Positions 48,653-60,472 of a stretch of DNA of 64,000 nt are shown piece after piece. Origin of the DNA: Neonectria sp. B-13 (lineage: Eukaryota; Ascomycota; Sordariomycetes; Hypocreales; Nectriaceae); assembly GCA_002682825.1 (NCBI GenBank), contig NOKP01000023.1:124001-188000 (forward strand). The letters run 5' to 3'. The notes beneath the pieces were generated by a model. It ran no database searches. It saw only the letters and a list, made by a program, of their open reading frames with translations, and was not told where the DNA came from. Position 1 is the first letter of the stretch, and every line of letters starts with the position of its first letter. A program made the translations under genes and the position numbers.

Positions 48653-49156
48653 GCTCTTCCATTAACACACACGCTCGCAGAACAAGCTCAACCTGAGGCG
48701 CAGGCATCGTCCTCCCCGCCCGGCCAAGCTCCGTACAGTACGTACACAGTCCTCCGGCCGAGACTCAGACGCTCGGTCTGGGCTCCCTCACCTTACCTTA
48801 CTTTTCTGTCTCTGGGCCCGAGATTAAGGCCACGACGATGGGTCGATGGGGAAACGGCACCCTCTCACACACCAGAGCGGCAGAGTGGCAGAGACACACA
48901 CTACTCCAACGACGCACACCCCCCTGGTCACCCGTTGGAGCCTGGCAAACGATAATCGGAGCCCAACGTCAACGACGCAATATTCTGCTAGGCACCATGT
49001 TTCTCACACTAATAATAAGAACGCCAGCAACGACGCAATCCTTCTCGCCCTTGCAATCGCCGCTCCCTGCTGGCATGCGTCACACAGCCGCCGGCTGCAG
49101 TCATTCGCTCCGTCGTGGCCATGTCGCCTCGGCCGGTCGAAAAGAAGAGACCAGGC

Positions 49157-49171
49157 ACCTACCTACCTACC
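49157..49171. repeat. short CTAC-type microsatellite
   Basis: Three ACCT/CTAC units in a row in non-coding DNA. Confidence 0.7.
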
Positions 49172-52100
49172 CGTGGGCCAACCTGTCGCTGCCTCCAGCC
49201 GCGCATTGGCTGCGTCTTGGGTGAAAGACCCTGCCAGATTCTACCGAGTCCAAAGAAGCCCTGCAGCACAGAGGAAGGGAAAACGAAGAAGAAATTTGCA
49301 TCCCTAGTTGGAGACAGGGCGTGCTTCGTCTGGCCTGCTGGTTGGGTTTGAGTTGGGTTGCGCGCAGGGTTGGCCAGGGCTTTTTGCTCTGATTTCTAAG
49401 ACCAAGACCAGATGAGAGGGCCAAAGCAAAGCCACACACAGGGCTTTCCGTCTTTTGCTTCACTCACTCCCTGCACGCCCTCCCATATTCCTTCTCAGTG
49501 TTGGAGTTCATACTGTACAGTGCAAAACACCCGGCCGAATGTCCCCGGCCTGCCTTCCATGTTGGCGGCGTGTGCTACAACGTTTAAAACGATGTTTTGG
49601 TGGCTCATTCCATCACAATTCCCGTCCCGGGGGCAGTAATCAATCAATGAATCCCCTAGGCAGCCCTGGACAGACACCCCGGCCGGCACACCTGGTCGAG
49701 CAGCGTTTAGAAGACGAAAATTTTCATTGTTTTTCTTTTGACGGCAAACTATCTGCGTTGCGGGATTCCTTTTCGCCGAGGCTCATCAAACAAGCCCTGC
49801 CTCGACCGTTCGCGTTCCCGAAGCCTCGTCCTCGTCCTCGCTCTTCGCACTAAACTAGCTCTCGCCGTCGCCCGGCCGTTCGTTGTCCGAGGATACCGGC
49901 CCCGTATCATCCACCCATCATCGTGGCTTTGCGCAGATGGACGAAAAGAAGGATCCTCTCCTCTGGTCATGATGTCGGCTTCGATGGGATATGTGACTCA
50001 TAATAAGCACCCAGCTCCTCCTCTCTTGGCCCTGTCCCGTTGTCAATGGACATCTGCACCCATATGTATCTTCTCCCAACGAACGCTCGCGTTTGCTGTA
50101 TTGATGTCCAAACACCCGCTCGCCCCGTCATATCGGGCCCGCCCTGCACCCCATCCTAGCTACCGATTGGCACCCACTCACACACACAGCCAGTAGTGAG
50201 GAAGTCTGCAGCATGTACACGTCGCTGCGCGCATGGAAAGTAAGGCGACGACAAGATCCAGGCCAAACAAGCTTGGGAGAACGGCCACCAAGGTTGAGGT
50301 GTGCCAACCAACATCTCGACTTCTTCTCCAGACACCACACCCATGGCCAGAAACAGGCGGCCAAGAAAGCGGCCGCGGGCACGGTTCCACCAAACCCTTC
50401 CCCCCTCGTCTGTCCATACCCTTGACGCTGGCCTTGTTGGCGACGTTCTGTCTACCCTAACCCAACCGCTTGCCTCTATTCGCTGCTCTCACCGAAATAT
50501 CGAAAACCACACAACGCGCCCTCCGTGCCTCCCTAGTAGTTACCCCTCCAAAAATAGGGCCCTCCCCTCACGACCGCCCTTTCGCCGGTGCCCCTCCATC
50601 GCCATTGACGTACCCAACAAGACAGCTCAACAGCCCTCACCGACTCTTCACAGGAGAGGGACGTTGCTCGGCTACGCGCCGATGATGAATCTGCCATCGC
50701 GGGGTCATTGTAGCTATCAGCCCTGTCCTCCGCTCTGGGAAAGCGTTGCGTCGGAAGCGTACATGATCACACAATCCAGGACACAGGATGAGGGAAGGGG
50801 CTTGTGAGGTCTGTCAGCTGTGATACACGGACGACGACGTGTAAGTCATGGCCCAAATGAGGGCAGCCGCAGTACAACACGACGACGTGTGTATGCATGC
50901 TACCACGCCTGGGCCCTGATTCCCGGGGCCGATTCGCTCTACCAGTTAATTATTGTGCCTTGTGCGTTGCTGCAGAGCAAGCAAGCGACCCAAGGTTGTC
51001 AAGGGGCGACGTTTGATGGCCGCCCACACAGTGTTCTCGCACATCTGGGAGAGAAGACGGTAACAATCGTGCAGATAGATGCAGGCCGGGAGCGACACCA
51101 AAAAAGCAAAGTGCGAAACATGCCGGTCTCCGCCGCCGACTGTCCTCCCTCTGGAAGTATCGAGGCGGCTCGGGAGATGCGACGGCCGGGTAGCGCCAGT
51201 CACTAACGCGGGCAGGGGTTGTGGGAAAGTGGGCGACGAGACTATCGCGACGTTTGCTTTTTCCCACAGAAAACATGGGCGACGATGGGATTTTCCAGCG
51301 AGAAGGGCCCTAGAAAGCCTCCCTGGGAACAAACAGAGGGGGCGTGTCTCTGCGTCCCGTCAGTGTTAGGGCATGGTCCCCAACGGAGGCTGCATGTCGC
51401 CGGCGACAGGACGGGACAAACTAGTCGTTCAAGTTTAGGTCAGTGCCAACAACAAGGGTGCGCCGGCATGCGCTCATCGAGCTGGACTTTGACGCTGCGG
51501 AGCCCGCGTCCAATCCTGTCACGATGCATGCACCGCGATGGAGCGTTGCGCTTGCATTTGCACGTGTCGGTGACGGGAAACAGCCCCTCCACGATCCGGT
51601 ATTCAACCTTGAAAACCGGCTCGTGGTGTTATTGTGGTAAGAGTCATCGCTCCAGTCCCGGCTGCCCTGGACTACAAACGCATTTATGCCCAGCGAGCCC
51701 ATCGACGCGGTTGCGGTGGCGTGGTGATAGAAGTCCGGGCCGCCTCGACGGCGACCGCCGGCCTGTTGTTGTCTGTTGTTGAGCAGACAAGACGGAAAAG
51801 CACTCAGGTCCCAGGGCTACGAAGGGTTAAGGGCCAACAAGCAAGGGCTGCAGATGCGTTATCTGCACCTCGGGAGCCAAACCGACATGTCCCGTCCCCC
51901 CGTCACACCTCAGCCAGACCTTGGGCTGACAAGGACCATTTTTTTTCGGTGTGAGAGATCCTGGGTCACACAGATGCAGTTCCCCTGCCGGGCCGCAGCC
52001 AATGGTGTCGGCTGGGGGCGTTCTCGCAGAAACAAGGGGTTACCAGCCCTTGATTTGCTTTCCGAGGCAGGGTTCATTTTTTCTTTCGAAAAAAGAATGC

Positions 52101-55100
52101 AAATCTAATCTCAAAATATGGACCGGAAATCCCATTGCAGAGGAACGATCAAAGGAGCTCACATTCCGGGGCCGTGGAGGAAGTTGGAACAAGGAGGCAG
52201 CCAACTCTGACTTAGACCTTTGAGTTGGCCATTCGTAATCAGTGGCAATCGGACATGCGCGATAGGGAAAAGCGTCTAAGGTACGAATAGCCCGACACGC
52301 TGTGCGTCGCTGCCCGGTCGAGCCGCGCAAACGCAAACATGACCAATTTCGCTGGCCTCGGCCCAATCTCGTTCCGCGTCGTTTCTGTGTGTGCTATTTC
52401 AGACATGCGTCTCGAGGCGAAGCCATCGATGCATTGTCGTTGGATGAGCCACGTGGGGTCCAATGTGGCGGTGCTCCTTGCGCACGTGATCCGTCCACTC
52501 GGTCGGGTCCACCACCGTCCTCCGGGGATCCACTCCGGGCATGACCTCCGTGGCATGTGATCCGGCGTGCAGACGGCTTCCCGGGCTCTTACTTGATGAT
52601 TTCAAATGCTTTTCATATTAGCCATCACTTAAGCAGTCGAACGTGACTCAGAGGCTACATATGCCATGGCGGGCTGCTATCAGCTCCCTTTTTCACATGG
52701 CATTTCTTTGTCGTTCTTTTCTTCTCCATCCCCCGCCAGAGGCCTCCTTTGCTTTCCCCTTTTCCAATATCGCCTCCTTCGTTCGGATTGGACATCTCGC
52801 CCAACTAACTCGATGTCGCCCTGAACCGGTGACCTGAGGTTCTAAGGCTACAAGTAATTGCTGATCGGTGATTTGGTGGCGTGCCGTTTCATCTCCAGGG
52901 TGAGTCACGACTCAGCCATCCCGTCAAACAGGCCCGTGAATTCGCCATTCGTCCGCAATGCCGCATCGCCACCATCGCACCGCGTTCAGCCTCGCGACAA
53001 CACGCCGTGTAGGCACGATGCCCTGACGACGACGACGATGCCGCCTAGACCAAAATGCCTTATCATCGAGGGCAATTGAGTTGTGGATAGCTATCATGGG
53101 TCGACTGCTTAGTGCACGCTCGCACGACGGGGCTGGGTAGGCAGCAGTCATCCAGGCGACCCTCGTCCACACGCGACACGGAGAACGAATCAATACACGT
53201 CGAAACTCCGCGAGACCCCAGACACGATGCGGTGAGGAGGCAAAGATTGGATACCCCAGAGAGTTTCACATGCAGACTGAGAACCGAGTCCTTGGGAACC
53301 TCCGCGGCGTCGTGGACCAGGAGCCAATCCCCCAGATCCAGCCTCACCATCGGGGAGTCATCCTGCTTACGGTTGCACTAGCGGTGCTGCGATGTGGGAA
53401 GGGGCTTCGCCGTCGGGATGCCGGAGTGTTATCCGGAGGGTTGGGATGGTGATGGAGGGGGCAGAGTTATCGACACGCCCTACTGAGAAGTACCGACGTG
53501 AAGATATTCCAGAGGCGATGCAGATCTGGATGGGAGATGGGAATCTCGCACTGGGTTCTGGACGGAGGCTGGGTTGTGAGGGTGGTGAGAAATGATGCAG
53601 TTGCACGGAGGTTGGAAAGCTGAGGCTGGACGGTTGCATCGAGAACGGGCAGATGACATGTGAAGTTTACAATGACTACAGGACATGTCATGTGAACTGA
53701 AACCTTGGCTTGGACGATGCAACAGTAAGTTTATGACAGAGGCGCGACGGAGGAGGCTGTCAAGTGATCTCACGACAGAACATTGTGGGTGTGAGAGCAG
53801 GCTAGGAACTCTCAGCCTTAGGACTCATCTTTTGAAGTCAACAACCATCGGGATGGAAAGAAGATGGCTTAGAAATCAGGCAGAAATTAACCACTGCGTG
53901 TAATATGAGAAACAGAAAATCCTTCGCTCTGAGTCACTACCGCGCCCAAGCGTCTGACACTACGTGATAATGCCGCTTCTCAAACACGAACAAGGCCAGT
54001 ATCGCCTTAGAATCAAGGTTCATGTCAAAGCGCCAGATTCAGAGTGCTTTCTCTGGTAAGTCGGTGCAATGGAATTACCTCCAGATTCCGTCGATTGTGT
54101 GTTTTGTCCTTGTGTAGGGTAGCCGACTTCCAAAACACCCAAGAAGGTCAACTTTCACCATGATATTTCTAGTTCAACTATTGATAGATATCTGACCCGT
54201 AATGCGTAGCAATATACCTGGCATCTATATATAGTTATAGAAATTCCGGGTTAAAGGGGTTGGTAGCTTGAATGGTTACTGGTGATGAACCCGTTTGCAA
54301 TTAGAAAATGTCGCGACACAACTTACACTCCCAGGATTTCAAGTGTGTTTGGACTCCATAACGAAGATGTCAAAGTCCAGAGGCATGTCACTATCGGGTT
54401 GGGACAAAGGGTAAGAAGCTGGAAAAGAGGCATGTGTATATTTTTAACAGTACTGCAAAATTGCCAAAGTCTTAGAGTAGAACCAAGATATATCTTGGAC
54501 AATGAACTCAACATCCCCTTCGCTTCTGGTTGTTGTATGAAATCCCTAGGATACTTAGCTGCATATTTTCCCTATGCACAACCGTATTGCAGCTTTTCCT
54601 GCGATACACTTCATTAGTTCACTGGAGTCATGATGCCGCTCGTGAGATGAACCCATCGCTTAGGCCCACCCTCTCCACTCTGGCGCTTTCACAAACATAT
54701 ACCAGTCTTGTTTGATCCACATGACTCTGGGCTAAGAAGCAAGTCAAGATCCTAAGACAAGCTATGGCTATTATATTTTGTCCTGCCAGTCTAGAAATTG
54801 TTCTAGAAGACAGGCGTCTTACTTTCAAACCGCTGGCTTAAGTGGAATTGTGAGAGCTATGTCCAGTGTATTTATTGATGGGCGTAACCTCCTACGTTGT
54901 TACCAGTTCTCTACTGTCAAGCGAACCCATTTATATTGATCATATGTGTTGCGAATTGTGAGCTGTTGTTATTTTATGCGACGACCAAGGCCGCTACAAA
55001 CTGGGCCTGACTATGGACTCGTCACGCCCACTGATGCCTTCAGCATGAAGGATGCTGCAAAACTTGAGATCGGGCTCATAGTGTCAAAAGTCCACCTCCA

Positions 55101-56596
55101 GAGGTGCACTACAGGGACCTGAATGAAGAGAAAATAGAAAGGCATGAAGAATGAGTTAGTTGAGAAACTTTGAGATCAGTCGGACGACGTCGCGGTTCCT
55201 CGAACTTCCGCACGTGGCTGCATCGTTGAGATGTTGACATCAAGTCAAAGCATCCAACTGCCCGAAAAGAAGGTCACTATCATCAGTTCGAATTGTGCAC
55301 ACTTAAGAGTGTGGTCCATTATGTATTATATTGTCTAACCTAGTACCTGGCGTTTAGCTACTATACCTTACTCTTCCTGTGTCAGCTTACTTACTTATCT
55401 AGAGCTAATCCGTCTCCAAGCCGAGATACCATGGTGTTAAATGAGTGTCCTGATACTCCAACGCCATGGGTAGTTGAACCTCGATGAGAAATAGTTTGAA
55501 AGAACTTCTAGTTAGGGGTGGCTCAAACTAAAAAAAAACGCCACACTTTGGCGAGGTGAATCTCAAAGCGACGCGGAGTCGCTGTCTAAAAAGCGAAATT
55601 CTCCACTAACGCAATCGAGAGGTGTGTTCTGCATTCGCAGGATTTGCCGCGCAACGAAGCGTTCCATGGATAATAACCCGATGACGTGTAGCTGATTGTC
55701 AGCAATGTTGGCTGGCTTGTAATGCATATCAGAGCGCATCGATGTAGGCAATGAATCAATGTATTATAGAAGCCTCGGTTGGACTATTGAGATGTGGCGA
55801 CAGGCTTGGCTGGGACTCGACGTACTTCGATAACATGGCAAATAAGACCACTTCCGGGGGATTCTTTAACAACTGGGACCGTCAGCTTCCATGTCGCCGG
55901 ATCCTCGGGTCTTCCCAATCGGCACTCGGCCCGGTACCATTGACTGTATTACCGGCAGAAGTATTGGCGCTGACACAAGAAACGCGCTCTTCTGCATCTT
56001 AGACTCGATCAACAATGGTTGCGGCCATTGTGGTCAAAGACTAATAAATGGTCCGTTTGAGCAGGAATCTCATTGCAGGGTTGTAAAACTGACAAAAGCG
56101 TGATATCGACACATCACATGGGAGCCCTCCGCGGTCCGTCGCTGACGTTCCCGAAAGGCTCACCATCGTGGCGGGGATCTCCCACCCTTGTCCGCGTGGC
56201 AGATCCCCACGTCCTGTGACAGCAGCTGGAAGCCGGCCAAAGCCGAATCCATGCTTCGTCATCAGATCATAGACCTTCTGGGCATTGAGGAGGCACTGCC
56301 GAGGCCCCGCCACGGCTCTTACACCGTGTTCAACGGACGTATTTCTAGTGCTTCGTGGGCCGACCGGACTGTGGCATGTTTTAGCTAGACATTCCATCTT
56401 TGACAGCTGGCTCGTGGCTTGCAACTCACCGTTTTTTCTTGGAGACTTAAGCTTAAAAGCAGCTCATTCGACCCCCACTGCCTCCTGCCCCTCGCTACCT
56501 GATTGTCACTCGCGCCAAAGACGGCCTGGTAACGCAACCCGTCAAATATTCAACAACATAGAAACACACGACAAACGCCCAGAAACATAATAAAAA

Positions 56597-57682
56597 ATGT
56601 GTATCGTCCTCTTCACAACAGCGCATCCCGACTATGCACTGATCCTCATCGACAACCGCGATGAGTACATCCTCCGGCCTACGTCGCGACCGCACTGGTG
56701 GTCGCATAGTACCTCGGGCCGCCAGGTCCTGTCGTCGCGGGATCTTCAGCGAGCGGAGAAGGGTACGTGGCTAGGTCTCACCAAGGATGGACTTTTGGCG
56801 ATTCTCACCAACTACCGGGAAATGGACCTCGACGACACCAAGCACCCAATCCACGGAGTCAAGAGCCGTGGCGGCATGGTGACGGCTTGGTTGGGGGGAC
56901 TCCCAGAGGAAGGCATCACCGATGGCGTGCACAAACTAGTCAAGGACGGCGGCGTCAAGGGCGTCGGCGGCTTCTCTATGGTGTGCACAAAGTTGAGGAA
57001 GAAGAGCCAGGGCATCGCCATCGTCAGCAATCGATGTGGCGGTGTGGACGATGTTCCCATCGTTGGCAAGGAACGCGGTGAAATCTGGGGCCTGAGCAAC
57101 ACGGCGTTTGACGCCTCTGGGGCGGGCGAGGAATGGCCTAAGATCAAGCACGGAAAGGAACTTCTCAAAGAACTCGTCAGCGAGTCGGTTTCCAAGAAGT
57201 TGAGTCAGGAAGAGCTCGTCGCCGGCCTACTCTCCATCCTCGACAAGGAAACGCTCCCACCCAAAAACGGGGACACCAGCTTCCTTGAATACATCAGCCA
57301 GCTCAAGCACAGTATTTTCATCCCACAAATCGGCGACGATGTGCACCGCGAGGCGATGGAGGAGGCCATGGCCAAGGGACGAGCCGAGTGGACAGACGAC
57401 ATGGTGGCAGTGGAGGAGCTCGCGATCGAGGGACGGCCGGACCCTAGCCCGAGCCCGATGATGGGCTTCGAGACGGGTTTGTACGGTACGCAACGGCAAA
57501 CCGTCGTGTTGGTGGATTGGGAAGGCAACGTGAAGATGGTTGAGCGCGCATTGTGGGACGGAAACGGCAACCAAATTCCTCGTGGCGAAGGCGATTTGGA
57601 GTTCCAGTTCAAGATTGACGGCTGGGAGGAAGGCGTGGGCGAGGATGCATCAACCGGTGCGGCAGTCAATGGTGTTTGCTGA
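56597..57682 (+). CDS. TANGO2/NRDE family protein
   Basis: A 361-aa single-exon protein. It starts Met-Cys, placing Cys2 as the conserved potential N-terminal nucleophile, and has the NRDE signature at 20-23 (IDNRDEY) followed by RPTSRPHWW. Further family blocks are GTWLGLTKDGLLAILTNYRE, LVSNR-like IVSNRCGG, IWGLSNTAFD and a late YGTQRQTVVLVDWEGNV. TANGO2 proteins affect secretory organisation, heme handling or lipid metabolism in animals; the fungal role is not settled. Length fits the family (about 280-360 aa). It is the first gene after the gene-free region. Confidence 0.9.
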   Translation: MCIVLFTTAHPDYALILIDNRDEYILRPTSRPHWWSHSTSGRQVLSSRDLQRAEKGTWLGLTKDGLLAILTNYREMDLDDTKHPIHGVKSRGGMVTAWLGGLPEEGITDGVHKLVKDGGVKGVGGFSMVCTKLRKKSQGIAIVSNRCGGVDDVPIVGKERGEIWGLSNTAFDASGAGEEWPKIKHGKELLKELVSESVSKKLSQEELVAGLLSILDKETLPPKNGDTSFLEYISQLKHSIFIPQIGDDVHREAMEEAMAKGRAEWTDDMVAVEELAIEGRPDPSPSPMMGFETGLYGTQRQTVVLVDWEGNVKMVERALWDGNGNQIPRGEGDLEFQFKIDGWEEGVGEDASTGAAVNGVC

Positions 57683-58559
57683 ACGTTGAACGGAGGGACT
57701 CGGAGGGATGGCACGAAATGGATGACGATGTATGCATGTATGGATTACAAGGAATCATGACTGAATGGAAACGCGGTACCATAGAAGAGACGAAAAGGAG
57801 TCACATGCTCACTGGCTGGCTGCATTTCATGGACTGAAAAGACAATACGGAAGATTCCTTCCTTCTTTCTCCGAACTATCCGCTGGGCGGGCAGGAAGCC
57901 ACTGGCTCGCATTGTCCTGTTTGGACTGTTTGCCAGCTGCCAGCCGAAACCATCCCCATCGCCAACTGGCAGACACTTCTCCAACTTCATTCCCACTTCA
58001 AAAGTAAACAAAGCCATTCCATCCCACACCATTGCACGTGTCCGTGTCTACAGTTCCCCGTTCCTCGTTCCTCGTCCATCCTTTCGCGTTTCTTGTTTGT
58101 TATCTGCTTCTTGACTTTTGTTTCTCGTTTCGCCTCCCAAATTCGAAGCCGAGGTTGAGGAAGGAGAATCAACAAACACAACGCCATGCCACGGGCGACA
58201 CCCTTTCCATTGTCAACGAAGCCCAACATCCTTCCATCACGCGAATCGTCGCGTAGGTTGCTGTCGAGGCAATCGTCACCCACTGCAGGGCCATTCTGCG
58301 CGACAGTGGTCTTGCCATCACAGCCTAATTCAACGTCGTCCGCTTGGTGATACTCGTCTGCTCACGTTCTTTTGCGCCGGTCTCTCCAACGTACAGCTCA
58401 CAACTGTTGGCATCCATTCGTTGCTACTCGGCGTGCCCCAAGACGTACTTCACGTTCCTTGTTTCCGCCACAAGAATTGGAGGATAACGTTTGCCGCGTC
58501 CCCGAGACCTATACATCACCGTCTGGTAGACTGGTGTTGGTGTTTTCAGCCACCTCGAC
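57683..58559. other. intergenic with a long pyrimidine-rich leader
   Basis: 877 nt between the TANGO2-like stop and the next start. From about 58040 to 58130 the plus strand is C/T-rich, as in fungal promoters and 5' UTRs. A TTTTCAG just before 58551 could be a 3' splice site of a 5' UTR intron. Confidence 0.5.
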
Positions 58560-59909
58560 ATGGAAACGCTTCTTGCAGAGCGAAATGTTAAAAGCCGCAT
58601 AGGTTCACGCCTGCCCACTACAGCCAAGTTGTTAGCCAGAACCAAACGCAAGCGGCCAACAATATCTGGACCTATTGGTCCCATCAAAAACTCCCGCGGT
58701 CCTGACTTCATTCGCAGCGAAAACTTGGTCATCGTCCCTGGAATCAAGGACTGTGGCTCCGATGAGTCCATGCTCGACAAGGAAGTCGAGGCTAAGAAGA
58801 CAACCAGACGTATATCAGCAAGTTTCCAAAAGCAAGGGCCTCCATCTAGCCATCCCACAACTGCAAAGTCCGACTTCAGTGTTACGGCGTCTTGTCAGAA
58901 AAGTCTTCCTCAACGAAGTCTTCCTCAACGTCTACCAAAAACCATGTCCTTGACCTCGGCAACAAAGGCATGGCTGACGTCAAGTTCATCCTTCGATATC
59001 ATCCCCAGTCTTGACACAATCCCCCAGGACGAAAATGTGCCCCCTTCTCTTCAAGGACCATTGGCCCCAAAGGCCCAACCCACAGCTCCTCCCAAGAGCC
59101 AGCTTCCAAAATCACGGACAATGAGTGTATTGACCGAACTGAAGTCCTCCATCTCTCGGCCATCACTGGCGTCTCGATGTGCAAACTCCCGCGCGTTTAG
59201 CGGCGCGTCCCGGAAGACATCACGGTCGTCACCGACAAGTACGTTGATTACTGCCAGTTCCTCTCGTCTTCGCCTCCCACGACCATCTTTGACATCACTG
59301 TCCAAGTCCAGCCGCTCAACCACTCCTGACACTCCGCCACAATTGCTCCCTGGCCAAATCAACACGGCTCAGCCATCGGCATACTGGTCTGGGCGATTCG
59401 TAGCCCTCCATGATCGCTTCCTAGACGAGAGTCTCAACTAGGACTTGTCACAATCGCCTATTGCACCCTCAAGCAAGCCGATCTTTCAGCAAAGCCTCGC
59501 CCCTGATCGCCATCTTGCAAACCGCCGCCCAACTCACCTCTCTTACTCCACCACAACCTCCGCTCTCACGACTCTAACAACTTCCGTTCCCCGACGATCC
59601 CCAGGAACTGACGACGAGACCCGCGGCCGCCGAGTCTTCCTTCACCTGGAGTCATGCTGTATCACTCCTGAGGCACGTCGATCTCTGCACGACTGGCAGC
59701 AGGAGTACGCTCGTCGTGTCGGTCGCCCCGGCCTACTCCCCGAAGGAGGTTGTATGGAGGAAAAGGGTATGATGAATCGAATCTTTGGAGGCGGTCTGCG
59801 GAAGAGTGAAATGCGGAGCTTGTCGGCACTGCGTGAGTCGACGAACGCTCGAGGAGGAAAGAAGGGACATCCTATTCGGACCAGTGGCAAACGACTGAGC
59901 ATTTACTGA
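58560..59909 (+). CDS. conserved unknown protein with an in-frame TAG at codon 294
   Basis: The ATG at 58560 opens a frame of 293 codons that ends at TAG (59439-59441). The same frame then continues without interruption to TGA at 59907-59909, for 449 residues if the stop is read as an amino acid. The N-terminal part is Ser/Pro/Lys-rich and basic, with a tandem SLPQR duplication. The segment just before the TAG (SAYWSGRFVALHDRFLDES) and the one after it (RRVFLHLESCCITPEARRSL, HDWQQEYARRVGR) are the ordered, conserved-looking parts, so the break falls inside a coding unit rather than at its end. Explanations: A-to-I editing of UAG to UGG, stop read-through, an unrecognised intron (GTAGCC at 59399 with ACTAG would remove it but also FVALHDRF), a nonsense allele, or a sequence error. 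Function unknown. Confidence 0.65.
58901..58930 (+). repeat. 15-nt tandem duplication in coding sequence
   Basis: AAGTCTTCCTCAACG occurs twice head to tail (58901-58915, 58916-58930), encoding SLPQR twice. The perfect identity suggests a recent slippage event. Confidence 0.9.
59439..59441 (+). other. in-frame TAG inside a continuous coding frame
   Basis: TAG in frame with both the upstream 293 codons and the downstream 155 codons. The A has a T at -1 and G at +1, the UAG context preferred by fungal A-to-I mRNA editing. A short inverted repeat CCTAG / CTAGG (59420-59424, 59438-59442) surrounds and includes the site. Confidence 0.7.
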
Positions 59910-60472
59910 AAAGTCGCTCAGAGAATCGCCGCAACAATCGCTGCAACAGCCGCCCCAACAACCGCTCCAACAACCGCTTCAACAACCGCTTCGAGTCATA
60001 TTCTTTTTTCTGCCTTTTCTCCCACGTGCGTCTCTGTTTACGTTTCAAAAAACCTGTTCGAACAAACTTTGGCAGAGAAAGAAAACCCAGAAAAATCACG
60101 AGGCGTTGATATACACATCTCCAATTTGCGAGAACCACGGAGCATTCATACGTTTTCTTATCAGGAGTTGATATTCTCAGAATCGGATTCAATGCTTTCA
60201 ATGTCCAGGATTAGTATCAAGCTGTATTTAATACCCCATTGACAGAGTGTAATGCAATAAACTACTCCTTGGCCGGCAGCAATGTCATCTCTCCTTCTGT
60301 ACATGTACATATATACCCACCTTTGGGTCCCTGATTTTGTTATCCTGGTGAACCTCGCGATGCCAATATTATGTCTCGTGCTGTGGGTTTCTGTTCCCAA
60401 CGCCTTGTAACGCCGTTGCTGCCTACACATCTATAGCCCCTTTGATTTACTCTCCTCCTTGCTGGTCCCGGT
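59910..60472. other. convergent intergenic with 12-nt repeat and extended open frame
   Basis: Between the preceding gene's TGA and the Tfb2 stop. The first 110 codons after the TGA, in the same frame, are also free of stops (59910-60239). This includes the 12-nt repeat, which would read as Ala/Thr/Pro units. Most simply this is 3' UTR. Confidence 0.5.
59932..59991 (+). repeat. five tandem 12-nt units
   Basis: Units of CAACAACCGCTT type at 59932, 59944, 59956, 59968 and 59980; the last two are identical and the first three diverge by one to three bases. It starts 22 nt after the TGA of the upstream gene. Confidence 0.85.

Larger units (their letters stand above)
43110..56596. other. 13.5-kb gene-free interval
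   Basis: A long region between two divergently transcribed genes (41838-43109 minus, 56597-57682 plus). No frame exceeds about 190 codons, and those present overlap each other on both strands and read as low-complexity, Pro/Arg/Ser-rich shadows. Simple repeats occur: CATC units at 48611-48652, CTAC units at 49157-49171, a CGACGA run near 53025 and a dispersed 15-mer at 47375-47389 and 48036-48050. From about 54 kb the DNA becomes AT-richer. I see no transposase, reverse transcriptase or terminal repeats. Confidence 0.55.

Noticed and set aside
59399..59441. Intron that would remove the in-frame TAG
   Set aside because: GTAGCC...ACTAG is possible in form but would delete FVALHDRF, which looks like part of the conserved segment; kept only as an alternative.
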